A DNA stretch of 64,000 nt from UBA1794 sp964439955 (GTDB taxonomy: Bacteria; Bacteroidota; Bacteroidia; Bacteroidales; Bacteroidaceae), in the NCBI GenBank assembly GCA_964439955.1, contig CAYTPX010000002.1:1-64000 (forward strand), read 5' to 3'. Below are positions 26,718 through 35,566 of the stretch, in pieces. Each line of letters opens with the position of its first letter. Position 1 is the stretch's first letter. The notes under the pieces were generated by a model, which made no database searches, was not told the origin of the DNA, and was given only the letters and a program-made list of their open reading frames with translations. A program made the translations under genes and the position numbers.

Positions 26718-28757
26718 TCACCCCGAATCCTGCTGCTTCAGCCTGCGCAGTTCCCCGGCAATGCGGCGATGGAGCTCGCTTTGTTCTTCGTTGCCCATGG
26801 CTTCGTAGACTTCGGCCAAGCGGTCGTGTACCCCGGCGTGCGTCTTCTTCAGCTCGGCAGCGCGCAGCAGGTCGCTGAGCGCCTCTTCGTACATCCCGAA
26901 GTGGAAACGTATTCGCCCGCGGTTGTAGTGTGCCTTGAAATTGAGCGGGCTGATCCGGAGGGCTTGGTTCAGGCATTTTAGGGCTTCGTGCGCATCTTGT
27001 TGGGGTGCGTCGAAGAGGGTTACGCCTTTCCGTACCCAACTTTCCGCGTGTTCCGGGTCAAGTTCCAGCGCTTTGTTATAGTTGGCCAAGGCGGAACGCA
27101 CGTCCTTTGCCAACGTAATGCAATCGTTCCCCATCTGGCAGTACTCGTCGGCAAGCCGCCTGAGTAGCCTTTTCCGCTCCGCTTCCTTGCAGCGCAGGGC
27201 GGAGTTCTCCTCCTTGAGACGGCGTATGATGCCCAGCTTCCGGCTGAGGAAGCGTCGTATGAGTGGCTGTTCCAAGTCGTATCGTTCGTGCATGGCGCAG
27301 AACAAGTGGTCCAAACTCCTGCCGAAGTCTCCATCGTCGAAGGCGTCCAGCGCCGCACGGTACTCCACGTCGGCTTTGGCTTCCTTGAGGGCTTTCCGGA
27401 TGGCCTGCGGGTCGTTGAACCGGGCGGCGAAAGCCCGCACGTCCTGGCTTACGAAGATATCGGACTGGGTGACGGGGGTGCTTAACGAAAGTCCCTCCAG
27501 CGAGGTACAGCGGCTGAGTGCCACGTAGGTCTGCCCGGCGGCGAAGGCGCCCCCGCTAAGGTCTACATTTACCCGGTTGAAGGTGAGCCCTTGGCTCTTA
27601 TGTATGGTGATGGCCCATGCGAGCTTTAGGGGGTATTGTTTAAAGCTGCCGATGGTTTCTTCATCGATACGGCGCTCTTTTTCGTTGTAACGGTAGCGGA
27701 TGTTGTTCCATAGCGCTTGGCGCACGGAGCAGAGGCGTCCCTCTTCGGTACGGACGGTGATGAATCCGTCGTCGCCAAGTTCGGTAATGATGCCTACCGT
27801 GCCATTGACAAATTGTTTTTCCGTGTCGTTTTTCACAAAGATGACCTGCGCGCCGGGCTTTAGCGTGAGTTCCATGGAAGTTGGCAGTGCCGTTTCGGGG
27901 AAGTCGCCGCTCACCTCGCCGCGGAAAACGATGCCCTCGCCGGGGAGTTGCTGCAGGCGGTGTTCGTTGATGTAGTCCACTGTCCCCCGTTTACTGGCCA
28001 AGGTGATGCACACTTCTTCCCCTTCGTCCCCGGCAGGCGTGGCTTTTTGGTGGCATAAGTTAAGCAGATGCAATTCCGAAGAGCCTGCCTCTCCCGAGCG
28101 TATGCGGTCGAGCAGGCGGACGAAAACCGGGTCTTTCTGCCTATATACTTTCTTCAATTCGATGGAAACCAAAGGGAACTCACGAAAAACCCGGGCATGG
28201 AAGAAGAAAGGGGAGGGGTAGAAGTGGTTGAGGATTTCGCGCTCGTCGCTCTTGACCACTGGCTCCAACTGGAAGATGTCGCCTACCAAAAGGACTTGTT
28301 TGCCGCCAAAAGGTTCGCGCAGGTTGCGGGAGTAGACGCGCAGGATGCGGTCGATGAGGTCGATGAGGTCTGCGCGCACCATGGAAATCTCGTCGATGAT
28401 GACCAATTCCACCTTGCGTAGCAATTCGCGGTGTTCGGCCGTATAGCGCAAGGTGCGGTAAATCTTGTTTTCACGCAAGCTGTAGTCCGGGTCGTCTGGC
28501 AGTACCGGCCGGAAAGGGAGGCGGAAGAAACTGTGGAGTGTGGCGCCCCCGGCGTTGATGGCCGCAATACCTGTCGGGGCGAGCACTACGAACTTCTTCT
28601 TCGTATGGGCACAGATGTAGCGCAGGAAAGTCGACTTTCCCGTCCCGGCCTTGCCTGTGAGGAACAGGGAAGTGCGGGTGTATTGAGTCAAGTGTAGCGC
28701 ATCTTGGAACTCCTTGTTGTCGGTGTCTATTTCGGCCGAAGCTACCTTCTGCTGCAT
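26718..28757 (-). CDS. PIF1-like DNA helicase fused to TPR repeats
   Basis: This 679-residue SF1 helicase has Walker A GKAGTGKS at residues 35-42 and Walker B LVIIDEISMVRADLIDLID. Later motifs include GDIFQLEPV, ITIHKSQGLTFNRVNVDL and YVALSRC. The last ~170 residues carry tetratricopeptide-like helices (NYNKALELDPEHAESWVRKG, LNFKAHYNRGRIRF), suggesting a protein-interaction module. PIF1-family enzymes are 5'-3' helicases acting on forked or G-quadruplex DNA. The start is supported by a -7 box at 28787-28780. It heads the run helicase-AsmA-YrdC. Confidence 0.9.
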   Translation of the reverse strand: MQQKVASAEIDTDNKEFQDALHLTQYTRTSLFLTGKAGTGKSTFLRYICAHTKKKFVVLAPTGIAAINAGGATLHSFFRLPFRPVLPDDPDYSLRENKIYRTLRYTAEHRELLRKVELVIIDEISMVRADLIDLIDRILRVYSRNLREPFGGKQVLLVGDIFQLEPVVKSDEREILNHFYPSPFFFHARVFREFPLVSIELKKVYRQKDPVFVRLLDRIRSGEAGSSELHLLNLCHQKATPAGDEGEEVCITLASKRGTVDYINEHRLQQLPGEGIVFRGEVSGDFPETALPTSMELTLKPGAQVIFVKNDTEKQFVNGTVGIITELGDDGFITVRTEEGRLCSVRQALWNNIRYRYNEKERRIDEETIGSFKQYPLKLAWAITIHKSQGLTFNRVNVDLSGGAFAAGQTYVALSRCTSLEGLSLSTPVTQSDIFVSQDVRAFAARFNDPQAIRKALKEAKADVEYRAALDAFDDGDFGRSLDHLFCAMHERYDLEQPLIRRFLSRKLGIIRRLKEENSALRCKEAERKRLLRRLADEYCQMGNDCITLAKDVRSALANYNKALELDPEHAESWVRKGVTLFDAPQQDAHEALKCLNQALRISPLNFKAHYNRGRIRFHFGMYEEALSDLLRAAELKKTHAGVHDRLAEVYEAMGNEEQSELHRRIAGELRRLKQQDSG

Positions 28758-28779
28758 TCCTTTGGGGTGTTTTAATTAG

Positions 28780-28787
28780 CAAACGTA
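28780..28787 (-). promoter_or_regulatory. -7 box of the helicase operon
   Basis: TACGTTTG on the minus strand, 22 bases before the ATG; no clear -33. Confidence 0.55.
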
Positions 28788-28897
28788 CATAAAAAAAGCG
28801 ATATGGGCGAACAATTTGGACACCTAATGGGGCGGCAATCACCTTTCATTTGCAGGATGCTTGGGAAAGCCCCTGCCCTTGCCCGGTAAAGGGGTGG

Positions 28898-28955
28898 TCC
28901 TTTTCCCGAAAAGCCTTGCCCCTTTTTTGGGAAAGCGGCAAGGGAAATCCCGGCT
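28898..28955. repeat. Interspersed GGGAAAG/CTTTTCCC repeat copy
   Basis: CTTTTCCCGAAAAG is followed by CTTGCC and then GGGAAAGCGGCAAGG, an inverted arrangement between the beta-helix lipoprotein stop and the helicase promoter. It belongs to the dispersed family described in the findings. Confidence 0.45.
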
Positions 28956-28970
28956 GTGGGCGGTGTTCCC

Positions 28971-30455
28971 TTATTGGAGCTCATAGCATCCGGCATCGGG
29001 CATCCCGTCTTGCAGGCGTTGGTTGCCGTCAAGATCCTCGGGCACGCCCTGTGCCGTCGCCAAAGCCTCGGGGGAGGTTAGCGCATTGACGCCCGCATTT
29101 TCAGCTGTGGGGTGGAAGTCGTATTGGTAGTCGCCCCGTTCGTTCAGGTTGGCGTAGTGCTCGTCGTCGGAAAAGGAGGTTGCGTGTTCAATGTACACCG
29201 CCGCTTCGTTTCCGGCGGCATACAGCCCTTTTTCTTCCGTCGTGAGGCTGTTGTTGCCTGACGCGGAGCTCCCGCTACCTGAAAGCAGGCAGTTTTCCAT
29301 CCACACGCGGGTCGTGTCGGCCGCAGGATTGGAGGCACTGCCCCCGTTCCCCTCACCGGGTAGGTTAGAATAGGCGCGTAGCAATGCGTCGCCGTGTGCG
29401 GCAAAAGGGTAAAAGTTGAGCAGGGAGCAGTGGACAAAGCGCGCCTCGGCATCGACGATGCTCACCAGTTCCTGGCCGGAGTTGCTGAGCAGGCAATTCG
29501 TGGCCTCCACGCTGCACTGCTGGAGTGAGAGCGCGTTATAGGCCGAGTTGTGGAGGCGGGTGGAATAGAGCGTGAGCTTTTGCTGTGAACGGTCGGCTGA
29601 GGAGTCGCACTGTATGGCGGTGTTGGCCGAGTGGATGTCGGCATGTGCGATCACGTTGCCCTCGCTTTCGGGATGAAAGTGTATGCCTTCCCATAATCCG
29701 GGCGTGTTGTCGTAGGGCAAATAGCTGAAAAGGCGGTCCATCCTGTCCCCGCGGAAGACGACGGGTTGCGCCGTGCTTCCCTCGGCGTACAGGGTGCCGT
29801 AGACGTCAAGCCCGGCCCCGTTGTGGAACATGAGCCGCGCCCCAGGCTGGCACGTGAGGGTGACTCCTTGGGCGACGACAAGGCTGTCGTATGCCACCAA
29901 GGGTTTCCCGGCCGAAAGTACGGTGTCTTGCCTGAATGTGTGCCCGCGCAGGATGAGTGCGTCTTGGGCATAGGCATAGAGCACGATGCTGCGGGTTACC
30001 CCGTTGGTCTGCACGATAATCTCGTCGACCACGGGTTGTGGCGTGGCAGACCCTTGCTCGGGGAGGCAGGCCTCTACCAGAATGTAGAGGCTGTCTTGCC
30101 GCCATATCTCCACGCCGCTTATCTCTTGGTAGTTCCCGTCCGCATCGTTCCCGGGTTGCCCGTCCACGTTGATCATGAATCCCGAAGAACCTTGGCTGCG
30201 GAGTCCTATGCTCTCGATACGCAGGTCTTTGTCATTCGGGTTGTAGAGTACTATCTGTTGTGTGGAACTGGGTATGGTACTGATCAGCGTGTCGAAGAAA
30301 AGCGTGTCGGCCGCAAAGAGCGGTTGGTCGGAAGGGGAGGTGGAAAAATCCTCATCGCTGCATGCCCCGGCAAGGGAGAGCAGCCCGAGGGAGAAAAATG
30401 CGGCGCTTTTGGAGGAGAGTGCCAGTGGTTTTCGGAAAAAGTGGAGGAGGTTCAT
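28971..30455 (-). CDS. Predicted lipoprotein with right-handed beta-helix
   Basis: This 494-residue protein has a lipoprotein signal peptide, with lipobox LAGAC and lipidated Cys32. A beta-sandwich region of about 150 residues (QQIVLYNPNDKDLRIESIGL) precedes repeated short-turn strands typical of parallel beta-helices (VTLTCQPGARLMFHNGAGLDVYG, then VEATNCLLSNSGQELVSIVD). Cys followed by SDED suggests surface export signals used in Bacteroidota, so it may face outward. The ligand is unknown. It is the last gene of the run with the ABC transporter (39 bases after the permease). The first codons overlap a repeat of the dispersed family. Confidence 0.8.
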   Translation of the reverse strand: MNLLHFFRKPLALSSKSAAFFSLGLLSLAGACSDEDFSTSPSDQPLFAADTLFFDTLISTIPSSTQQIVLYNPNDKDLRIESIGLRSQGSSGFMINVDGQPGNDADGNYQEISGVEIWRQDSLYILVEACLPEQGSATPQPVVDEIIVQTNGVTRSIVLYAYAQDALILRGHTFRQDTVLSAGKPLVAYDSLVVAQGVTLTCQPGARLMFHNGAGLDVYGTLYAEGSTAQPVVFRGDRMDRLFSYLPYDNTPGLWEGIHFHPESEGNVIAHADIHSANTAIQCDSSADRSQQKLTLYSTRLHNSAYNALSLQQCSVEATNCLLSNSGQELVSIVDAEARFVHCSLLNFYPFAAHGDALLRAYSNLPGEGNGGSASNPAADTTRVWMENCLLSGSGSSASGNNSLTTEEKGLYAAGNEAAVYIEHATSFSDDEHYANLNERGDYQYDFHPTAENAGVNALTSPEALATAQGVPEDLDGNQRLQDGMPDAGCYELQ

Positions 30456-30494
30456 GGGAAAAGCGTATGGATGGTTGGACAGGACGTGTGCGGC

Positions 30495-31703
30495 TCAGCC
30501 TTTGTGAAGCCGTATGGAATTGATTTTTTTGCGTATGGCCCAGCAATTAATCAGGGAGACAATCACGAATATGGCCGTACCGGTCATGACAGAACCCATA
30601 AGGGAGACCGTTCCCGCCTGGGGGAATAGCTGGCTGAGTACTTGCATGTATTGCCCGCGGGCGAGGGAAAGGATGAGGCAAGCCAGCAGCAGTACGGCGA
30701 AGTTCAGCCCTACCGTGAGCATCTGGTAGGGCAGGGCCACGGCCGAAGGGCGGTAGCCGATGAGCAGGAGGTTCTCTAACTTGCTGGTATTCTTCTGCAA
30801 GAGCAGGTAGACGGAGAGCATGAGCAGGTAGAAAGACAAGAGGCTGATGATGCCTCCTATAAGCAGTACGATGCCAGTGACGAGCTTCAGGAAATAGGTG
30901 ATGCGCCCCGCCTCGAGCTTGTCCCCCTCGGTTTCATAGCCCTTGTCCTGCACGAAACGCGCAATGCGGTCGTCTGCCGGATTGTCCACTTCCACGATTA
31001 GCCGGACGGGGGCGGACGGAGTTTTGCCAAACTCTGCATTGGCCCAATCATTGAAGCCCTGCGGCACAAGAATGGTGTTGAGCCGGGTGGAGAATCCCAC
31101 GATGCGTCCGTAGAAGTGTTGCGACTTGCCACGCCCGGAGATGCGTATGTCGAGCCGGATGAGCCCCATCAACCCTTCCGAAATCTTGGGCAGGCTCCGG
31201 CTTTGGGCAAAGCCGAAGTTGTAGAGGTTGAGGTAGTCCTTGGGGAGTATGATAGGGATTTCCGGCGTTCCGGGCGTATAGTGCCACGAGTCGGCCTGCA
31301 CGTCTACGAACGCGTCGGGTACGGATTCGAAAAACATGTCGGTGGAAAAGCGAATCCCGTCAGCCCCTTTCCCGCCGATGTTGAGCGCCGCACTGACGTC
31401 GTAGGTGGAGGGTTGGAAAGCCCCGACGTTGGTTGCGAAAGGCTGTCCGGCCACTTCCTCCACTTCCTTGGGGCGGAAAGCGTTGGCACTACCCGACAGG
31501 GAACCGAGCGTACTAATGCGTTTGGACAGGACGATGAAGTCGCTTTTGATGAAACTGTCGCCGCCCCTGAACTGGGGGGCTACGTCTTTATAGAACTGGA
31601 TGCCGAGCAAGACGACGGCCATGCCGAACAAGTTGGCAAAAAAGAAGCCGGCCAACTGACCCGGGCTTATGTGTTGTTGGAGAAGTTTCCAGATGAGTCT
31701 CAT
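30495..31703 (-). CDS. FtsX/MacB-like ABC transporter permease
   Basis: This 402-residue membrane protein has one N-terminal helix (LAGFFFANLFGMAVVLLGIQF), a ~230-residue extracytoplasmic domain, and three C-terminal helices beginning LVTGIVLLIGGIISLLSFYLL. This is the four-helix FtsX/LolCE topology, used in lipoprotein release, cell-wall control or efflux. Its ATG overlaps the TGA of the ATPase by four bases (ATGA), indicating coupled translation of the two subunits. Substrate is not predictable; a lipoprotein lies on either side of the pair. Confidence 0.85.
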   Translation of the reverse strand: MRLIWKLLQQHISPGQLAGFFFANLFGMAVVLLGIQFYKDVAPQFRGGDSFIKSDFIVLSKRISTLGSLSGSANAFRPKEVEEVAGQPFATNVGAFQPSTYDVSAALNIGGKGADGIRFSTDMFFESVPDAFVDVQADSWHYTPGTPEIPIILPKDYLNLYNFGFAQSRSLPKISEGLMGLIRLDIRISGRGKSQHFYGRIVGFSTRLNTILVPQGFNDWANAEFGKTPSAPVRLIVEVDNPADDRIARFVQDKGYETEGDKLEAGRITYFLKLVTGIVLLIGGIISLLSFYLLMLSVYLLLQKNTSKLENLLLIGYRPSAVALPYQMLTVGLNFAVLLLACLILSLARGQYMQVLSQLFPQAGTVSLMGSVMTGTAIFVIVSLINCWAIRKKINSIRLHKG

Positions 31704-32344
31704 AGTTTAAGCAATGTGTCGTAGTGAAGTTCCATGTGTTTCCCTATGGAAGTGGCGACGATGCCGGCGCCCTGTTTGCCGGTTTCCTCAATGAGCAACT
31801 GTGCCATGGCGCGGTTGTTCTGGTCGTCCAAGTGGGAGACTGGCTCGTCTAAGAAAATAAAGTCGAAGGGTTGGCAGAGGGCGCGTATCATCGCGACCCG
31901 TTGCTGCTGGCCGAAAGAGAGCTTGCCGCAGGGCTGTCGCTTCTTGTCGCCTATCCCGAGCGCCTCAAACCATGCTTCTATCTCGTTATTGGCCTTGTAG
32001 TGCGTCAGGTTGTTCTTGATGAGTATGTTTTCCCATGCCGTCAATTCGGGGAAAAGCCGCAAGTCTTGGAAAAGGATGGAGAGGGAGTATTGCCGGATGT
32101 GCGCCCAGTCGTTTGCCGTGAATGCCAGTATATCCTTGCCGTCGAAAGCGATTTTCCCGCCGAAGTCCCGGCGGTATCCGTAGATGAAACTCAGGAGGGA
32201 CGACTTGCCCGTGCCGGAAGCTGCTTCAACCAAGTAGTTTTTCCCCTTTTGCAGCTCCGTCCGCGTATTCCATACGTCGCTCTTTATGGGCCGCCCGTCG
32301 CGGAATACTTCAGGGAGCGCCTGTTCGATTGTGATTCGTTCCAT
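31700..32344 (-). CDS. ABC transporter ATP-binding protein (LolD/FtsE-like)
   Basis: This 214-residue nucleotide-binding domain has Walker A SGTGKSSLL, signature LSFGQQQRVAMIRAL, Walker B DFIFLDEP and D-loop SHLDD. The usual switch histidine is displaced: the strand reads VATSIGKHMEL. The start at 32344 (MERITIEQAL) is chosen because the longer frame to 32410 would read through a large intergenic hairpin and has no homologous look. It overlaps the permease by four bases and should power it. Confidence 0.88.
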   Translation of the reverse strand: MERITIEQALPEVFRDGRPIKSDVWNTRTELQKGKNYLVEAASGTGKSSLLSFIYGYRRDFGGKIAFDGKDILAFTANDWAHIRQYSLSILFQDLRLFPELTAWENILIKNNLTHYKANNEIEAWFEALGIGDKKRQPCGKLSFGQQQRVAMIRALCQPFDFIFLDEPVSHLDDQNNRAMAQLLIEETGKQGAGIVATSIGKHMELHYDTLLKL

Positions 32345-32362
32345 GTTGTCCTTCTTTTTGCG

Positions 32363-32432
32363 GCAAGGCTTTTGCCCGGAAGTGCCGCCCATTCCCGGGA
32401 AAAGCGGCAAGGCTTCCGGGCAAAAGCCTTGC
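32363..32432. repeat. Long nested inverted repeat between DUF4836 and ABC genes
   Basis: GCAAGGCTTTTGCCCGGAAG (32363-32382) pairs exactly with its reverse complement at 32413-32432. TGCCGC/GCGGCA form an inner stem and CCCGGG sits in the loop. Without a T-run it is not a classical terminator, though it may attenuate transcription into the ABC genes. It is related to the dispersed repeat. Confidence 0.65.
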
Positions 32433-32434
32433 GG

Positions 32435-33898
32435 TTATTGCCGGAAATATACGTTGAGTTCTATCTTCCGCCCCGGGCGTGCGGCAAACTCCACGGCACG
32501 GATTCCGGATAGGAGATCGGCGTTTTCGCCCAAGTATTCCCCGATGAGCCCGTTTTCCTCTTGCAGTATTCCGGGACAGAAGAGGAGGTATGCAATCAGT
32601 TTGCCGTCGCGGAGGGCGTCGTAGCCCGCGTCGCGGAGCGTGCGGGCGGGTGTCTCGAATGGTTTTCCCGCCGCGGTCGTGAAGTAGAAGTCCTGGCCTT
32701 TCGTGCCCAAGCGGAGAGACATTTCGGGCGCGAGCTCCAATACGTAGTTGTCGGGGGCTACGGTTTTGAATACCGGCCCGAAAAATCCCCATCCTTTTCC
32801 CAGTGCCTTCTTCAGGATTTCCCTTGTCCCTTGGTCGGCGCTCTCTGCATAGCAGGTTACTCCGGGTAACGGGTTTTGCGTCCCGGAGGCTTGGATGCCG
32901 ATCAGGAAGTCGCCGCTAAAGGAGTTGAGGAACGGCTCGGCATCGATCCCGGACAGCTCCGTCAAAGTGGAAAGCGCAGGGCCTATGTCGGGAACCGCGT
33001 TTATTTTGGAGTATCCGTCACCGTCTATTTTCAAGGCGATGCAGGCCAGCAGGTCGTCGGGCAGGTAGGAAAAGTATTTCCCGGAGAGGGCGTGCTCGTC
33101 AAGCGAACGGCTTTCCAGGAAATCCTCCACTTCCGTGTTTCCGGAGTAGAACTCCGCTTCCAAAGAGGCCTTCCCCGGTTCCAGGGAGATGTTGCCACAA
33201 AGCCGCAAATCCTCGGGCGACAGGTGGGAAGGCATGCCGAGGGCTGTGGCCACGGCGGCAGTATTAGGGAGCGTTTCGAGCGAAAGGAAGAAGCGCGTGT
33301 TGCCGGGCTGGGACTTGAGGAGTTCCCATTCTTCCTGTGCGATGAAAGTGTCTTTCTCGTCCAAGCCTTGCAATTCCCTGAGCCGGGACAATACATTTTC
33401 CGGCGGGGTGAGCGGCGCATAGACCCAAACGGCGAAACCGTCGGCAAAGGCGCATAGCCCTTTCCCGGGGAAAGCGGTCCAGCGGAATGGGTTGCCTTGC
33501 TGGATTTTGCCACAGACTCCTTGGGCGTTTAGCTCTTCTAACTTGCGTGCGAATTTACTTTCATCGGACAAGGCAAACAAAAAGGTAGGTTCGTCCCGGT
33601 TGAGCGTGGCATAAAGATAGACGTCTTCCGCGAAGTCGATTCCGGATTCTTCCGGGTCGCCAGCCAAGGCGGAGAGTAGGGGATTCCCGCTGGCTGCGGC
33701 CGTTTGCCCCAACTGTTCCATGCCTCCGTATTCTTCGGCTACGGCTTTCAGGTTGGAATGCACGACGAGGGCGGCATCGGCGGGTATCATTTGGGCAAAG
33801 TCTTTCTTCCCGCAAGAGAAAAGCCCTGCGGGAAGGAGGAAAAGGAGCAGCACTTTTAGGGAAAAGTGCCGTGTTTTTTTGGGAAAAGTGTGGGTCAT
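32435..33898 (-). CDS. DUF4836-like lipoprotein
   Basis: This 487-residue lipoprotein (lipobox LFSC, Cys29) begins after the anchor with the pattern KKDFAQMIPADAALVVHSNLKAVAEE, typical of the Bacteroidales DUF4836 family of unknown function. Alternating strand/helix units continue to the end. No catalytic motif is seen. It lies 21 bases after rsmE and 90 bases before the ABC genes, separated from them by a large hairpin. Its signal-peptide codons coincide with a copy of the dispersed repeat (33851-33890). Confidence 0.78.
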   Translation of the reverse strand: MTHTFPKKTRHFSLKVLLLFLLPAGLFSCGKKDFAQMIPADAALVVHSNLKAVAEEYGGMEQLGQTAAASGNPLLSALAGDPEESGIDFAEDVYLYATLNRDEPTFLFALSDESKFARKLEELNAQGVCGKIQQGNPFRWTAFPGKGLCAFADGFAVWVYAPLTPPENVLSRLRELQGLDEKDTFIAQEEWELLKSQPGNTRFFLSLETLPNTAAVATALGMPSHLSPEDLRLCGNISLEPGKASLEAEFYSGNTEVEDFLESRSLDEHALSGKYFSYLPDDLLACIALKIDGDGYSKINAVPDIGPALSTLTELSGIDAEPFLNSFSGDFLIGIQASGTQNPLPGVTCYAESADQGTREILKKALGKGWGFFGPVFKTVAPDNYVLELAPEMSLRLGTKGQDFYFTTAAGKPFETPARTLRDAGYDALRDGKLIAYLLFCPGILQEENGLIGEYLGENADLLSGIRAVEFAARPGRKIELNVYFRQ

Positions 33899-33919
33899 TT
33901 GTATCCGGTGGGTAAAAGG

Positions 33920-34627
33920 TTATTGTTTCGGGTGCAGCAGGTTGAGGAGCGTAACGGCGGCGAGGGCGGCCGTTTCCGTACGCAAACGGGATTGGCCGAT
34001 GCTGACCGGTTCGTAGCCGCATGCGGCGGCCAACCGTATTTCCTCTTCGCTAAAGTCCCCTTCCGGGCCAATCAGCAAGGTACAAGCCTCTCCTCCTCGG
34101 AGCCGGACGGCGGCGAGCGGGAGCTTTTCCCCTTCGTGGCAGTGGGCGATGAACTTGCGCCCCGGGCGTGCGGTGCGCACGAACCGCTCGAACGGGCACA
34201 TCTCTTCCATCTCGGGCAGGCAGCCTTTGAGGCTTTGCTTCATGGCGGAGACGAAAATCTTGCGGAGCCGGTCGGTCTTGATGGTGCGGCGCTCGGAATA
34301 GCGGCACTCCAGGAAGGTCAGTTTGTCAAGGCCTATTTCGCAGGCTTTCTCGCAGAGCCATTCCATGCGGTCGGCGTTTTTCGTGGGTGCCACGGCCAAG
34401 TGGAGGCCAATGTCCCAAGTCTTTTCCCAAACCGTGCGGTCCCCGATGTGGACGCGCACGGCCCGTTTCCCCGTCTCGGCTATGGTGCCGCGGAAGAAAT
34501 GGCCTCGCCCGTCGGTCAAGTCTATGGCATCGCCCTCGCGGAGGCGCAGGACACGCAAGCAGTGGGCTGCTTCTTCGTCGGGGAGGAAGCCGGTGGCCTC
34601 AATGTCGGGGGCATAGAATAAGGGCAT
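33920..34627 (-). CDS. rsmE: 16S rRNA (uracil(1498)-N(3))-methyltransferase
   Basis: RsmE methylates U1498 of 16S rRNA. This 235-residue protein has an N-terminal PUA-like domain (DEEAAHCLRVLRLREGDAID) and a C-terminal SPOUT knot with LLIGPEGDFSEEEI and the terminal SIGQSRLRTETAALAAV that binds S-adenosylmethionine. It is second in the run after the bifunctional nuclease (23 bases). Confidence 0.95.
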   Translation of the reverse strand: MPLFYAPDIEATGFLPDEEAAHCLRVLRLREGDAIDLTDGRGHFFRGTIAETGKRAVRVHIGDRTVWEKTWDIGLHLAVAPTKNADRMEWLCEKACEIGLDKLTFLECRYSERRTIKTDRLRKIFVSAMKQSLKGCLPEMEEMCPFERFVRTARPGRKFIAHCHEGEKLPLAAVRLRGGEACTLLIGPEGDFSEEEIRLAAACGYEPVSIGQSRLRTETAALAAVTLLNLLHPKQ

Positions 34628-34650
34628 GTCCTATGGGGTTGTTTGCTATG

Positions 34651-35265
34651 TTATATGGAATGTTCGTTTTCGCCCTGCATGTGGCGTAGTTCAGAGATGC
34701 GGTCGCGCAGGCGGGCGGCACGTTCGTAGTCTTCGTTGGCGATGGCTTTTTTCATCTCTTCCTCCAGCTCTTCTTTGCTTTGCTCGGTAAAGACGCTGCG
34801 GCGGAATGCGCTTTCCAGGTTTCCGCGCTCCACGTCTTCCCGCGTAACGCCCAGGCGGTCTAAGATTTCTTTCTTGGCGTAAATGGGTTTTCGTGCCTTC
34901 AAAGTGATGGCAAGTGCGTCGGAAGTGCGGGCATCCATGTGGTAGAAGTCTTCGTCGTCTGCGCTTTGCCGGAGGGCAAGGTAGGCATGGAAGACCCCCT
35001 CGCGTTCTTGGTAAATGACCATGTATTCGACACTCCAGCCCACGGCGGCCAATACTTTCAGGAACAAGTCGTGGGTGAGCGGCCTAGGGGTGAAGATTTG
35101 TTGCCGTGCGATGAGGATGTATTGCGCTTCGGCCTTGCCGATTACGATGGGGAGATGGCGGGTTCCGCCCTTTTCTTCCAGTATGAGGGCGTAAGCGTTG
35201 GAGGATTTGTTGCTTTCAACAATGCTCCATATTTGTACTTCCACGCAATCTTTGTCTGGTTCCAT
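34651..35265 (-). CDS. Bifunctional nuclease family protein (DUF151) with UVR motif
   Basis: The N-terminal ~135 residues of this 204-residue protein are the BFN/DUF151 domain (LPIVIGKAEAQYI, FYHMDARTSDALAI). The C-terminus has a UvrB/UvrC-interaction-like helix pair (EEEMKKAIANEDYERAARLR). Plant members are reported DNases/RNases; bacterial function is uncertain. It is first in a six-gene leftward run, with TAAGTTTG at 35299-35292 as a probable -7 box. Confidence 0.87.
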   Translation of the reverse strand: MEPDKDCVEVQIWSIVESNKSSNAYALILEEKGGTRHLPIVIGKAEAQYILIARQQIFTPRPLTHDLFLKVLAAVGWSVEYMVIYQEREGVFHAYLALRQSADDEDFYHMDARTSDALAITLKARKPIYAKKEILDRLGVTREDVERGNLESAFRRSVFTEQSKEELEEEMKKAIANEDYERAARLRDRISELRHMQGENEHSI

Positions 35266-35291
35266 ATCGTTGTCTCGTAAAAAAGCAGTCG

Positions 35292-35299
35292 CAAACTTA
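35292..35299 (-). promoter_or_regulatory. -7 box of the bfn-rsmE run
   Basis: TAAGTTTG on the minus strand, 27 bases upstream of the ATG; no good -33. Confidence 0.5.
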
Positions 35300-35489
35300 G
35301 AGAAAAAATATGGGTTTTCCGGGGAAACCCTCTATAAAAAACATCTTTTAATCATGGGGAAATCTACAGAATCATGGAGTGGAGTCACGCATGCCCTGCG
35401 GAGGGGACGCGTCCAGCTGTTGCCGCAAATTTGGGAAACCGCCCTGCCGGGGCAACCCGGGGCGGGGTACTTTCAAGGGAACGGGGGTA

Positions 35490-35562
35490 TATAAAAAAGA
35501 ATAGGTTGTCTCCCGACAACCCAATCTCCATTAACCTTAAAATCTAATACCATGAAAAACAT
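35490..35562 (-). ncRNA. Candidate small RNA of about 73 nucleotides
   Basis: A complete promoter (35567-35597) faces left. About 45 bases downstream a hairpin GGTTGTC-GGGA-GACAACC (35521-35504) is followed by TATTCTTTTTTATA, a good intrinsic terminator. Between them is no open frame longer than a few codons. The transcript would end roughly 225 bases before the bfn promoter, so it is independent of that gene. Ends are estimated from the promoter and the T-run. Confidence 0.55.
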
Positions 35563-35566
35563 GTCG

